From contig NZ_RQPI01000012.1 in assembly GCF_003854965.1 (NCBI RefSeq), positions 62,001 to 126,000 of the forward strand: a stretch of 64,000 nucleotides of DNA, written 5' to 3'. The number at the start of each line of letters is the position of its first letter. Position 1 is the first letter of the stretch. Source of the stretch: Paenibacillus rhizophilus. Lineage in GTDB: Bacteria > Bacillota > Bacilli > Paenibacillales > Paenibacillaceae. The translations under genes were made by a program, and so were the position numbers. The notes below the pieces were generated by a model, which saw nothing but the letters and a program-made list of their open reading frames with translations, was not told the origin of the DNA and searched no databases. Positions 16,349-23,784 of the stretch are shown here, one piece after another.

Positions 16349-17695
16349 TTATTGAGAAACAGCGGCTTTAATTTGCGTTTCCAAATTAGCCAGGGCCTGC
16401 TCGGCGGTCTGCTGTCCGGCGATCGCCTTGGAGACTTCTACTTGAATCAGCCCGGAGATTTTGGCGTATTGCGGTGTAATGGTGCGCGGAACCGCGCTGC
16501 CAAGACCGTTTACGAAATCGCGGCTTGCAAACAACGGGCTTGCCTTCTGCACTTCCGGATCATCGAACAGCTTCAGGTAGGTCGGCGTTTGCGTATTGTT
16601 GATAGCTACAATCTTTTCTCCTTGCTCGCTGATCAGGAATTTCAGGAATTCCCAAGCTTCCTTCGGATGCTTGGAGTATTTGCTGATGGCGCCCAGCCAA
16701 CCGCCAAGCGCCGCCGCGGAACGGGCGTCTCCGGCAGGAAGAGGAGCAATGCCTACTTTACCGACAACTTTGGATACTTTGGCATCGTTGGCCTGTGCGT
16801 ACAAGGCCGGCCAATGCCGGGCGAATACGGCGTCGCCTTCGATGAAAGCAGTCAAGGTTTCTTTTTCGGTGAAGGTGTTCAGGTTGGAAGGAACCGCCTT
16901 CGAGGTTTGGATCTCGATCAGCTTCTTCAGTCCCTTCAGGGCTTCCGGGCTGTTCACGACAACGTTGCCCTGATCGTCAATGATTTGGCCGCCATAAGCG
17001 TTAACCAGCTCGGTAAACCCGACGGCCAGTCCCTCATACTGCTTGCCTTGAGTTACGAATCCGTACTTCGTTCCGCCTTTGCCTTTCAGTTCCTCCGCCT
17101 GCTTCAGGAGCTCGTCCCAGGTCGTCGGAACCTTCTTCACCAGATCGGTGCGGTAGTAGAGCAGCCCCGCATTGTTGTATCTCGGGAACGCCCACTGCTG
17201 GCCGTTGTAATAACCGGCCTCAATACCGCCCTTCAAGTATTCGTTCGTATCAATCCCATCCTGCTCAATATACCGGTCCAGCGGCAGCAGGAACCCGGCT
17301 TGGGCGAATTCGGCCGGCCACGTTACATCCAGGTTGACGACATCAATCTCGGAGGATTGGCCGCTCAAAATAGTGAGCAGCTGATCATGCATTTGCGAGG
17401 AATCATTCGGGAACTCGCGGACTTCGACATCGATGTCCGGATGCTGCGCTTCAAAGGCTTCGACCAGTTTTTTGGTGCCATCGGTCTGGTCTGCGCCCTG
17501 GCTGAAGACGATCTTCACTTTTTCGCCCGCGGCCGGTGCGGCGGTAGCTGCCGCTGAAGCCCCAGCGGAAGGAGCCGCACTGGATTCTCCGCTTGCGCTG
17601 CCCGAGCCTGCATTGTTGCCGGAGTTACCGCACCCCGCGAGCAGTACCCCTGTCAGAATGAGCGCCATACTTAATTTCCCTGCTTTTGTTCTCAT
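16349..17695 (-). CDS. Sugar ABC transporter substrate-binding lipoprotein
   Basis: A 448-residue family 1 extracellular solute-binding protein. The signal peptide ends in LLAGC (C22), followed by an Ala/Ser/Gly-rich linker to about residue 58, then KVKIVFSQGADQTDGTKKLVEAFEAQHPDI. GGWLGAISKYSKHPKEAWEFLKFL is the conserved C-lobe segment. AGGAGG precedes the ATG. A LacI-type palindrome at 17749-17760 overlies its promoter region. The cargo is likely a sulfated glycan fragment, judged only from the sulfatase in the operon. Confidence 0.92.
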   Translation of the reverse strand: MRTKAGKLSMALILTGVLLAGCGNSGNNAGSGSASGESSAAPSAGASAAATAAPAAGEKVKIVFSQGADQTDGTKKLVEAFEAQHPDIDVEVREFPNDSSQMHDQLLTILSGQSSEIDVVNLDVTWPAEFAQAGFLLPLDRYIEQDGIDTNEYLKGGIEAGYYNGQQWAFPRYNNAGLLYYRTDLVKKVPTTWDELLKQAEELKGKGGTKYGFVTQGKQYEGLAVGFTELVNAYGGQIIDDQGNVVVNSPEALKGLKKLIEIQTSKAVPSNLNTFTEKETLTAFIEGDAVFARHWPALYAQANDAKVSKVVGKVGIAPLPAGDARSAAALGGWLGAISKYSKHPKEAWEFLKFLISEQGEKIVAINNTQTPTYLKLFDDPEVQKASPLFASRDFVNGLGSAVPRTITPQYAKISGLIQVEVSKAIAGQQTAEQALANLETQIKAAVSQ

Positions 17696-17748
17696 TGTTT
17701 AAATCCTCCTCTGGAATCTGATTAAAAGATTACAATTATTACAAAATA

Positions 17749-17760
17749 GAAAAGCTTTTC
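17749..17760. promoter_or_regulatory. LacI-family operator upstream of the sugar operon
   Basis: Perfect palindrome GAAAAGCTTTTC, 54 bp upstream of the binding-protein ATG. The same core is repeated inside the 16-bp palindrome before the lacI-type gene, so the adjacent repressor is the likely ligand. Confidence 0.6.
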
Positions 17761-17814
17761 AGCTTGGCCAACCGATTACTCCTGATCCGTCTCTTTACTC
17801 CACAGCAGCCGCAT

Positions 17815-18843
17815 CTACTTGATAACGGCCCGCTGCGTACAGTCAATTACGGAATTCCGTTCGATAATTTGATGAGGCACACAGGTCCGCAGCTCCTCAA
17901 TGGGGTTCTCATTGATCACTTTCAGAAGCTTGTCCACCGCCAAATACCCGATGTTGTACAGAGGCTGGGCTACCGTCGTCAGCCGGGGAAAGCTCATGCC
18001 CGCCATCCGCGTGTCGTCGAAACCGATTACCGAAATTTCGTCCGGGACCCGGATCTGATTCTCGTGCAAATAAGAAATGGCGGCTAAAGCCCGTTCATCG
18101 CTGGAGGCAAACACAGCAGTCATTTCCGGATATTTGCCGTGAAGACGTTTCATCGCTTCATAGCTGTCCTCAAAATGATATTTCCCGAATTCCACGCAGA
18201 CCGATTCGTCAAATTGAAGATGATGATCCCTTAATGCCCGAAGAAAGCCCTGAATCCGCGGATAACCGGAGATCGGATCGTTCGGCGGACCGCTGATCAT
18301 ACCGATTCGGGTATGCCTCCGTTTAATCAGATACACGGTCGCGTCATAGGCTGCCTGCTCATCGTCAACCCTTACGGAAGGAATCTCATAATCCGGACTG
18401 TGGGTAGCCGCAAGCACCACCGGAAAATCGAGCGTGTCAAACATCTCGTAACTGTTACGGGAAAGCGGCTCGCTTGTCCAAATCACGCCGTCAATCTGCT
18501 TCTCATACAGTACCTTCAGAATGGAATTTCTGCGCACGGTACTTGTATCCGTGTTGCAAATAATCAGATTGTAATCCGACTGGTTGGCTGCATCCTCCAT
18601 GCCCCTGAGCACGGCGGGATAGAAAAGATTAGATATATCCGGAATCAAAACTCCCAGAGTCCCGGTCCGCTTATGTATAAGTCCTCGCGCCAATGCGTTC
18701 GGCGAATAGTGCAGCTCGCGGATGGCTTCCAGCACCCTCTGACGTTTCCTGGGAACAACCAATTCGGGATTGTTCATTACTCTGGATACCGTGCTGATGG
18801 ATACGCCGGAGAGCCGTGCCACATCTTTGATCGTTGCTTTCAT
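17815..18843 (-). CDS. LacI family transcriptional regulator of the sulfatase/ABC operon
   Basis: A 342-residue repressor with the N-terminal helix-turn-helix KATIKDVARLSGVSISTVSR (residues 2-21), hinge helix SPNALARGLIHKRTGTLGV, and a periplasmic-binding-protein-like ligand domain ending VIGFDDTRMAGMSFPRLTTV. ATG 18843 has AGGTGA 6 bases upstream; a GTG at 18852 overlaps that site and is rejected. It lies immediately upstream of the operon on the same strand, with matching palindromes before both transcription units. Confidence 0.9.
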   Translation of the reverse strand: MKATIKDVARLSGVSISTVSRVMNNPELVVPRKRQRVLEAIRELHYSPNALARGLIHKRTGTLGVLIPDISNLFYPAVLRGMEDAANQSDYNLIICNTDTSTVRRNSILKVLYEKQIDGVIWTSEPLSRNSYEMFDTLDFPVVLAATHSPDYEIPSVRVDDEQAAYDATVYLIKRRHTRIGMISGPPNDPISGYPRIQGFLRALRDHHLQFDESVCVEFGKYHFEDSYEAMKRLHGKYPEMTAVFASSDERALAAISYLHENQIRVPDEISVIGFDDTRMAGMSFPRLTTVAQPLYNIGYLAVDKLLKVINENPIEELRTCVPHQIIERNSVIDCTQRAVIK

Positions 18844-18874
18844 CTCTATCACCTTTCACCGGACGCCTTTTCCA

Positions 18875-18890
18875 CTGAAAAGCTTTTCAG
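18875..18890. promoter_or_regulatory. LacI-family operator, autoregulatory site
   Basis: Perfect 16-bp palindrome CTGAAAAGCTTTTCAG, 32 bp upstream of the regulator ATG, containing the same 12-bp core as 17749-17760. Confidence 0.65.
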
Positions 18891-18964
18891 TTTCCTGTTC
18901 AAGCTCTTCCGTTTTGTATACCAACTTGCGGCGAAATTCTCCTTCACTCCTTTCATTGGATAGA

Positions 18965-19003
18965 AAAAGGCCTACTTCGCTCTTTGATAGAGTTCGGTAG
19001 GCC
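18965..19003 (-). terminator. Terminator of the arsR-type gene
   Basis: Arms GGCCTAC (18969-18975) and GTAGGCC (18997-19003). In the minus direction the stem is followed by TTTTTCT. Confidence 0.7.
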
Positions 19004-19114
19004 GTTGGTTTGTCCAGTGGGCTCTTAGGGTATGAAATTTAAACTTTCATTGGAGAAAATATATCACGATAAATCCAATGGGTCAAGTATGAATTATTAT
19101 CTTCCCACTCTTCA

Positions 19115-19441
19115 TTACTCGCATGAGGCGGTAACGGATTCTTTATTCAGGGAGGACAGGATCGTTTTGGAGTCCGGCATATGATCAAGAACGTCCCGGA
19201 TATACGGCTTGTCTTCAACATTCAACGAATAGTAAACCCATTGTCCGCGTTTCTTCTCCTTAACCATGCCTTTACTTTTCAGCTTTCTTAAATGCTGGCT
19301 GACGGCTGGCTGGGAAATGTCGAAGATGCTGACAAATTCACACACGCACCATTCCCGCTCTTTTAAAAGGGAAAGCATTGCTAAGCGGGTTCTGTCGCCC
19401 AGAAGCTTCAGATCATCTGCAATATTCGTAAAAACCTCCAT
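19115..19441 (-). CDS. ArsR/SmtB family metal-sensing repressor
   Basis: A 108-residue winged-helix repressor. The metal-sensor motif C32-V-C34-E-F lies in helix 3, the arsenic/antimony-type position, followed by the recognition helix ISQPAVSQHLRKLKSKGMV. A further Cys is near the C-terminus (ASCE). No arsenite pump or reductase gene adjoins it, so its target is elsewhere or itself. It has its own terminator at 18965-19003. Confidence 0.85.
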   Translation of the reverse strand: MEVFTNIADDLKLLGDRTRLAMLSLLKEREWCVCEFVSIFDISQPAVSQHLRKLKSKGMVKEKKRGQWVYYSLNVEDKPYIRDVLDHMPDSKTILSSLNKESVTASCE

Positions 19442-19518
19442 ACCGAATCCTCCTTCCCGTGCGTTTATGAAGCTAATGGTTATATTCTAAAGAGATTGTT
19501 TGAGAAGATCAACAATAG

Positions 19519-19550
19519 AAAAAGCCTGAACCAACCGGTTTAGGCTTTTT
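19519..19550. terminator. Bidirectional terminator
   Basis: Arms AAAAAGCCTGAACC (19519-19532) and GGTTTAGGCTTTTT (19537-19550) with a 4-base loop; it ends the HD-domain gene on the minus strand. Confidence 0.8.
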
Positions 19551-19589
19551 GTCTGCCACTGCGCGAGATGCCGCACATGGCCCATTTTA

Positions 19590-20220
19590 TTAATTTGCCA
19601 AAGCTTCTTCCGTTATCCGTCTGATGTCGACGGGAGAAATGGTCTCTTCATTTACCAGATCCGGCAGGATGCGGTCGAGAAAATAGCCGACACAATGCAG
19701 CGGGATGTCCTTGATCTTCATCAGGGCGCTGCGGTACATCGTGATAAATTCCTTCTCCGTGTTGCCCTTTTGCAGTTCAGCGAACGCCTCGTACACCTGG
19801 TCCAGCTTGTCAGCGACTTCAAGAATGCGCCCTTCCACCGAATGATCCTTGCCTTCACGCAGCTGGTGTGTAGAAGATGCTTTTGAATTCGGACGGGATG
19901 TGTTCTTCGATAAAATGGTGCACCATACCCTCCTCCACCTGCTGAATCAGCGCACGAAGCTGCGGGGAGGAATGCTTAACCGGCGTTTTGATGTCGCCAA
20001 TAAAGATTTCGCCATAATCATGGCTGCTCGTAATCTCGTAAAGCTTCTTCCAGTCGATCTTCACACCGTGCTGCTCCTCGATATCTGCCAATGTCTTGGC
20101 GTACTGCACCACCTTCCACGAGTGGGCCGCCACACTGTGTTCCTCGAATTTGAACTTCCCCGGACACCGGATAATCCGTTCAAGCCCGCCCAAAGACCGG
20201 AAATATGCATGAATTCCCAT
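19590..20220 (-). pseudogene. YfbR-like HD-domain phosphohydrolase, frameshifted
   Basis: The N-terminal part (20220 to 19855) begins MGIHAYFRSLGGLERIIRCP and carries the HD-domain ligands in FEEHSVAAHSWKV and SSHDYGEIFIGDIKTPVKH. It then leaves frame and stops after IFYTPAA. The C-terminal part continues from about 19865 in another frame as HQLREGKDHSVEGRILEVAD and runs to 19590. Rejoining gives one protein of about 208 residues, the normal family length. The break sits in a CA-dinucleotide run: restoring one CA to TACACACCAG gives TACACACACCAG and an intact frame. Relatives are 5'-deoxynucleotidase-like. It may be a true null, a reversible repeat-length change, or a sequencing error. Confidence 0.8.
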
Positions 20221-20277
20221 AGGTTCAGCCACCCTTTTTTTGTCATAGAAGCTTGTTTCTACTATAAGAAACTTATG

Positions 20278-21099
20278 TTAAGGGCGTATTAAAACAAATC
20301 TCTCAATGCCGTCTTTCAAACCGTCTTCGTCATTACTTAAAGTGACCTTGTCGGCAATCCGTTTCACTTCTTCCGGCGCGTTCCCCATCGCAATTCCGAG
20401 TCCTGCGTACAGGATCATGTCTATGTCGTTATAATTGTCTCCGATCGCCATCAGCTCCCGGTTGGAGATATGAAACACCTCTTCCAGCTCACGGATCGCA
20501 TACGATTTGGACACCATTTCGTCCATGATTTCCAGGTAGGTATCCTTCGATTTGTAAATGCTGATCCCCGGAACAACGCTTTGCAAGGTTCGATCAAGCC
20601 GGTTAATTTCATCCGGACTTCCCATGCACAGTATTTTGTGAATCTCATGATCTTCTTCAATATAGGAAGACAGCTCGCGCTCTGTCGGATCAACCTTAAT
20701 AATCTCCTGCTCCTGAACAACCCACGGATCGGATTGGTCACCGACGATCCACTGGTCGTGGCTGTATAGACTTAAGCTGATGCCAGGAAAGCCCGTACTC
20801 ACGATGTGGAGCATGGCTCTCACGCTGTTATTGTTCAGTCCGATGCTGTGAAGAGTTTCTCTGCCGCCATGGACATCGCTTCCGCCGAGAACGAGAGCGC
20901 CGCTGTAACAAATGACGGGCGCATTGATTTCAAGCTCCTGCTGCAGGGAGAGAATACCGCTCGGCATCCGGGCCGAAACGAGGACAAACGGAATATCCCG
21001 ATCCTTCACCTCCTGTATGATGGTTTTGGTGTCCGGCGTTATCTGGTGCCGCGAATTCAGCAGGGTTCCGTCAATATCGCTGAAAATAGCTTTGATCAT
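20278..21099 (-). CDS. Cof-type HAD-superfamily phosphatase
   Basis: A 273-residue HAD hydrolase, subfamily IIB (Cof/YwpJ). Motif I DIDGTLL with nucleophile Asp8 and acid Asp10, motif II VSARMPSG, Lys in the DTYLEIMDEMVSKSYAI region, and motif IV MAIGDNYNDIDMILYAGLGIAMGNAPEEVK are all present. Substrate is probably a sugar phosphate or pyridoxal/flavin phosphate. AAGGAG lies 9 bases before the ATG. It follows the DeoR gene by 27 bp and is presumably co-transcribed. Confidence 0.9.
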   Translation of the reverse strand: MIKAIFSDIDGTLLNSRHQITPDTKTIIQEVKDRDIPFVLVSARMPSGILSLQQELEINAPVICYSGALVLGGSDVHGGRETLHSIGLNNNSVRAMLHIVSTGFPGISLSLYSHDQWIVGDQSDPWVVQEQEIIKVDPTERELSSYIEEDHEIHKILCMGSPDEINRLDRTLQSVVPGISIYKSKDTYLEIMDEMVSKSYAIRELEEVFHISNRELMAIGDNYNDIDMILYAGLGIAMGNAPEEVKRIADKVTLSNDEDGLKDGIERFVLIRP

Positions 21100-21126
21100 G
21101 GCACATCGCTCCTTGACAATTTTAGT

Positions 21127-21918
21127 TTACTCTTCTCCGGCCGTTTGGATGATCTCGATCCCGTTTTCGCGCATGACAGGCTGCAGCTGCTCCGGCGGAC
21201 TTTCGTCGGTGATCAACATATCGATGTCGGAGAATTCCATGCCCCTGAATGAAGCGGTTAGATTGAATTTTTGAGTGTCCGCCAACACAAACACTTTCCC
21301 GGCGCGCCCCGCTACAAGCTTTTTGACCAGCGCGTCTTCCCGGTTCGCAAAATATATGCCGTCCTCCATAATCGCCGCTGCCCCCAAAAAGACCTTGTCA
21401 AAGTAAATCTCGTTCAACTGCAACGCTTGAGTCTCGTCGTAAAAAAAACGGTTGTCATGGTTAAACTTTCCTCCGAGCAGGTGAAGATCGATGTCCGTTT
21501 TGCCCGCCAGAACCTCCGCGTTGTCGAGTGAGTGGGTATACACCGTTATCTTTTCCCGAACCTGCGCGCACAGTTCCCTGACCGTTGTGGAGACATCCAT
21601 GAAACAGACCTCCCCTTTGGCAATGTAGGCGTTGGCCGTCTGGGCAATTCGAAGCTTCTGTGTAGAAGCGGAGGCTGCGCGATCCTTGTATGCTTTAATT
21701 TCTTCTTTGAAAAAAGGCAAAGCGATCCCGCCATGCGTCCGGATGGCAGCGCCTTCCTCCACCAGCTTGATAATGTCCCTTCTCGCCGTATCTCTGGAGA
21801 TGTCCAGCAGCTCGCAAACGTCCGCATTGGACAATTGGGCATGGGTCTTCAGTTGATCCAAAATTTTCAGCAGGCGTTCCTCCTGGTAAATGGAAAACTC
21901 CTCCCTTCTCATCTTCAT
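21127..21918 (-). CDS. DeoR family transcriptional regulator
   Basis: A 263-residue regulator: helix-turn-helix AQLSNADVCELLDISRDTARRDIIKL, the family hallmark HGGIALP, and a DeoRC sugar-phosphate-sensing domain. Start choice is unclear. ATGs at 21918 and 21912 lack a ribosome site, while a perfect AAGGGAGGAG lies inside the frame about 8 bases before an ATT codon, where the protein would begin at IYQEERLL, exactly where relatives usually begin. It is upstream of the HAD phosphatase gene and four phased repeats at 21920-21957 precede it. Confidence 0.88.
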   Translation of the reverse strand: MKMRREEFSIYQEERLLKILDQLKTHAQLSNADVCELLDISRDTARRDIIKLVEEGAAIRTHGGIALPFFKEEIKAYKDRAASASTQKLRIAQTANAYIAKGEVCFMDVSTTVRELCAQVREKITVYTHSLDNAEVLAGKTDIDLHLLGGKFNHDNRFFYDETQALQLNEIYFDKVFLGAAAIMEDGIYFANREDALVKKLVAGRAGKVFVLADTQKFNLTASFRGMEFSDIDMLITDESPPEQLQPVMRENGIEIIQTAGEE

Positions 21919-21919
21919 T

Positions 21920-21957
21920 ATAAGCATTATTAAGCAATTTGTTAAGCGTTTTTAAGC
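21920..21957. promoter_or_regulatory. Helically phased TTAAGC repeats, probable DeoR operator
   Basis: ATAAGC at 21920 and TTAAGC at 21930, 21942 and 21952 are spaced 10, 12 and 10 bp, close to one DNA turn. They lie immediately upstream of the DeoR gene, as expected for autoregulation by a family that often binds tandem direct repeats. Confidence 0.5.
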
Positions 21958-21970
21958 ATTTATTTCAATT

Positions 21971-22015
21971 GAAAAAGCGATCTGCCCGGATGCACCGGAA
22001 CAAATCGCTTAAAAA
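21971..22015 (-). terminator. Terminator, copy 1 of a repeated element
   Basis: Stem AAGCGAT ... ATCGCTT with an inner CGG/CCG stem; T-rich on the minus strand. It ends the VOC gene transcript. It shares about 25 of 28 central bases (ctgcccggatgcaccg core) with 23711-23752. Confidence 0.65.
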
Positions 22016-22046
22016 GGGGAGCGGGGAAGGCCTCTGTATAATGATC

Positions 22047-22427
22047 TTAGGTATATGAAGGTTGCTCGTGAACGAGTTCCACATATTCCGCAATCAAGCC
22101 GTCCGGGTGTTTGACAAGCATAATCCAGCTTCTGGGAGTCCGCTTGGGTTCCGTTAAATGGACTGCTCCATGCTGCTGCAAATAAACGGCCGCTTCTTGG
22201 ATTGAATCAACTAAAATAGTTGCACTTGCAGACTCATATAGCCGTCTAGACTCCGCATCTCCTGCAATGATAACAGTACGGGCAATCATCGCCAATTCTA
22301 AATTCAATTCCTCATAATAAACACGAGCTTTACACTTCTCTTGATACAAATCTTCATAGAATCGAATGGTTTGATCTAGAGCCTCTCTTTCAACAAATAC
22401 TCGAATTAATGTATCTAACACCTTCAT
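22047..22427 (-). CDS. VOC (glyoxalase/bleomycin-resistance) superfamily protein
   Basis: A 126-residue single-domain protein. KVLDTLIRVFV, ETIRFYEDLYQ-like (DQTIRFYEDLYQ) and the C-terminal VKHPDGLIAEYVELV are typical of one VOC beta-alpha-beta-beta-beta pair of modules. Function within the superfamily (glyoxalase, dioxygenase, resistance protein) cannot be assigned. It follows the NAD(P)H oxidoreductase gene by 43 bp and probably belongs to the MarR-controlled unit. Confidence 0.75.
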   Translation of the reverse strand: MKVLDTLIRVFVEREALDQTIRFYEDLYQEKCKARVYYEELNLELAMIARTVIIAGDAESRRLYESASATILVDSIQEAAVYLQQHGAVHLTEPKRTPRSWIMLVKHPDGLIAEYVELVHEQPSYT

Positions 22428-22470
22428 GAACAACACCGCTTTCTTTTATTATTTTAGGTATTTACGAATC

Positions 22471-23046
22471 TTAAAGTTGACGCGCTTGATGGTAGACATC
22501 TTGCAGCCACTTTTCTCTTTTCTGGGTACTGCTGCCCTTCATTCCCGCAAACATCATTCTCTTCACAGAACGAATGCCGCAAAACTTCAGTATGGAAGTC
22601 TTGATGACTTTCCATTCGGTGCTTCCTCTTAAAAGCCTCACAAACCAGGAAGGGGAGTCGATCGTATATATGACCCATGCAGATTTTCCCGCCAATAATC
22701 CCTTTGGCATCAATCCTTCATAGATGTAGGCAAAGCCGGATACGAACACTCTATCAAAAAAACCTTTTAAGATCGCAGGCGTACCATACCACCAGACAGG
22801 ATATACAAAGATAAAGTGATCTGCTTGTTTTACAAGAGTACGATAACGTTCCATTTCCGGATCGTTCTTTAAATCTCTTCTCTTTGAGGTCTCGTCGAAC
22901 TTCAGAACGGGATTAAATTGTTCTTCATACAAATCAATAATAGTGAATGTATGGCCTTTCTCTTTTAGTCCTTGCTTTACTTTTTCCAAGATGGCATGAT
23001 TAAAGCTTTTTGGATTGGGGTGTGCATAAATGATCAGTACGTTCAT
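22471..23046 (-). CDS. Flavodoxin-fold NAD(P)H dehydrogenase (quinone)
   Basis: A 191-residue FMN-dependent oxidoreductase of the KefF/MdaB/NQO1 group: MNVLIIYAHPNPKSFNHAI at the N-terminus, FIFVYPVWWYGTPAILKGFFDRVF as the FMN-binding loop, and Cys near residue 158. Likely two-electron reduction of quinones or electrophiles. GAAGGAG precedes the ATG. An 18-bp palindrome at 23073-23090 covers its promoter, matching two before the marR gene upstream. Confidence 0.9.
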   Translation of the reverse strand: MNVLIIYAHPNPKSFNHAILEKVKQGLKEKGHTFTIIDLYEEQFNPVLKFDETSKRRDLKNDPEMERYRTLVKQADHFIFVYPVWWYGTPAILKGFFDRVFVSGFAYIYEGLMPKGLLAGKSAWVIYTIDSPSWFVRLLRGSTEWKVIKTSILKFCGIRSVKRMMFAGMKGSSTQKREKWLQDVYHQARQL

Positions 23047-23072
23047 TTTAATTTCTCCTTCGCTTTAACAAA

Positions 23073-23090
23073 TAAATGATACATCATTTA
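23073..23090. promoter_or_regulatory. MarR operator, copy 1
   Basis: Perfect palindrome TAAATGATACATCATTTA, 27 bp upstream of the oxidoreductase ATG. Two near-identical copies precede the marR gene. Confidence 0.7.
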
Positions 23091-23150
23091 ATATCACAAA
23101 AAAAATTCCTTTTCATTTTGTAGGCGATTCTTCCGGCATAATGTCAGCGA

Positions 23151-23621
23151 TTAAGGTTCGCATCCGCGCCGTTTGAGAGTGTCCGCCAAAGACTGCCCCT
23201 TTAAAAAACGAAACAACAAAGAATTAATGGTCTCAAGCTCCTCTTCGGAATAGATCTGCATGAGCTGTTCGTATAGCCCCTGCTCGATGCCTTCGACTAA
23301 TTTGGCTTTCTCCAATCCCTGAGTTGTCAGTTGAAGGATTACATACCGGGAATCCTTGGGATCAACTACTTTTTCAACAAGACCGTCTGCAGACATTCGG
23401 TCCAGAAGTCTTGAAGGACTGCCGGATTCACATATCAATAAATGTCCAAGATCTTTCAGAGAAAGGGTCTTCCACTCATCCAATATTCGTAGAACTTCTG
23501 CTTGCGAAGCGGTTAACCCGATTTCCTTCAGTAAGTTATTGAGCAGCCTGTTTCCCTGCCGTTGTACGGCCAGTATTTCGTAGCGAAAGGTCTCAGCTTT
23601 GGAATACTTATTCCTATCCAT
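23151..23621 (-). CDS. MarR family transcriptional regulator
   Basis: A 156-residue winged-helix regulator: TASQAEVLRILDEWKTLSLKDLGHLLICESGSPSRLLDRM as DNA-binding core and the wing VEKVVDPKDSRYVILQLTTQG. A Cys in the recognition region (ICESGSPSR) might allow thiol sensing. AAAGGTGAT precedes the ATG. It is upstream of the oxidoreductase and VOC genes on the same strand, and both transcription units carry the same palindrome. Confidence 0.9.
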   Translation of the reverse strand: MDRNKYSKAETFRYEILAVQRQGNRLLNNLLKEIGLTASQAEVLRILDEWKTLSLKDLGHLLICESGSPSRLLDRMSADGLVEKVVDPKDSRYVILQLTTQGLEKAKLVEGIEQGLYEQLMQIYSEEELETINSLLFRFLKGQSLADTLKRRGCEP

Positions 23622-23655
23622 CTAAAAATCACCTTTGATCAATTATTTATAGAAC

Positions 23656-23700
23656 TAGATGATGTATCATTTAATTGCATTATAAATGATGCGTCATCTA
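23656..23700. promoter_or_regulatory. Tandem MarR operators, copies 2 and 3
   Basis: TAGATGATGTATCATTTA (23656-23673) and TAAATGATGCGTCATCTA (23683-23700), centres 27 bp apart, match the palindrome at 23073-23090 with two substitutions each. They lie 35 bp upstream of the marR ATG. Confidence 0.7.
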
Positions 23701-23710
23701 ATATCAAGTA

Positions 23711-23752
23711 AAAAAAGCGACCTGCCCGGATGCACCGAAAACAGATCGCCTT
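23711..23752 (-). terminator. Terminator of modA-like gene, copy 2 of a repeated element
   Basis: Stem GGCGATC/GACCTGCC-type pairing around the same core as 21971-22015, followed on the minus strand by TTTTTTTAC. It ends the molybdate-binding protein transcript. Confidence 0.65.
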
Positions 23753-23784
23753 ATAAGGGAACGGATCATGCGGAAAATAAAGTT

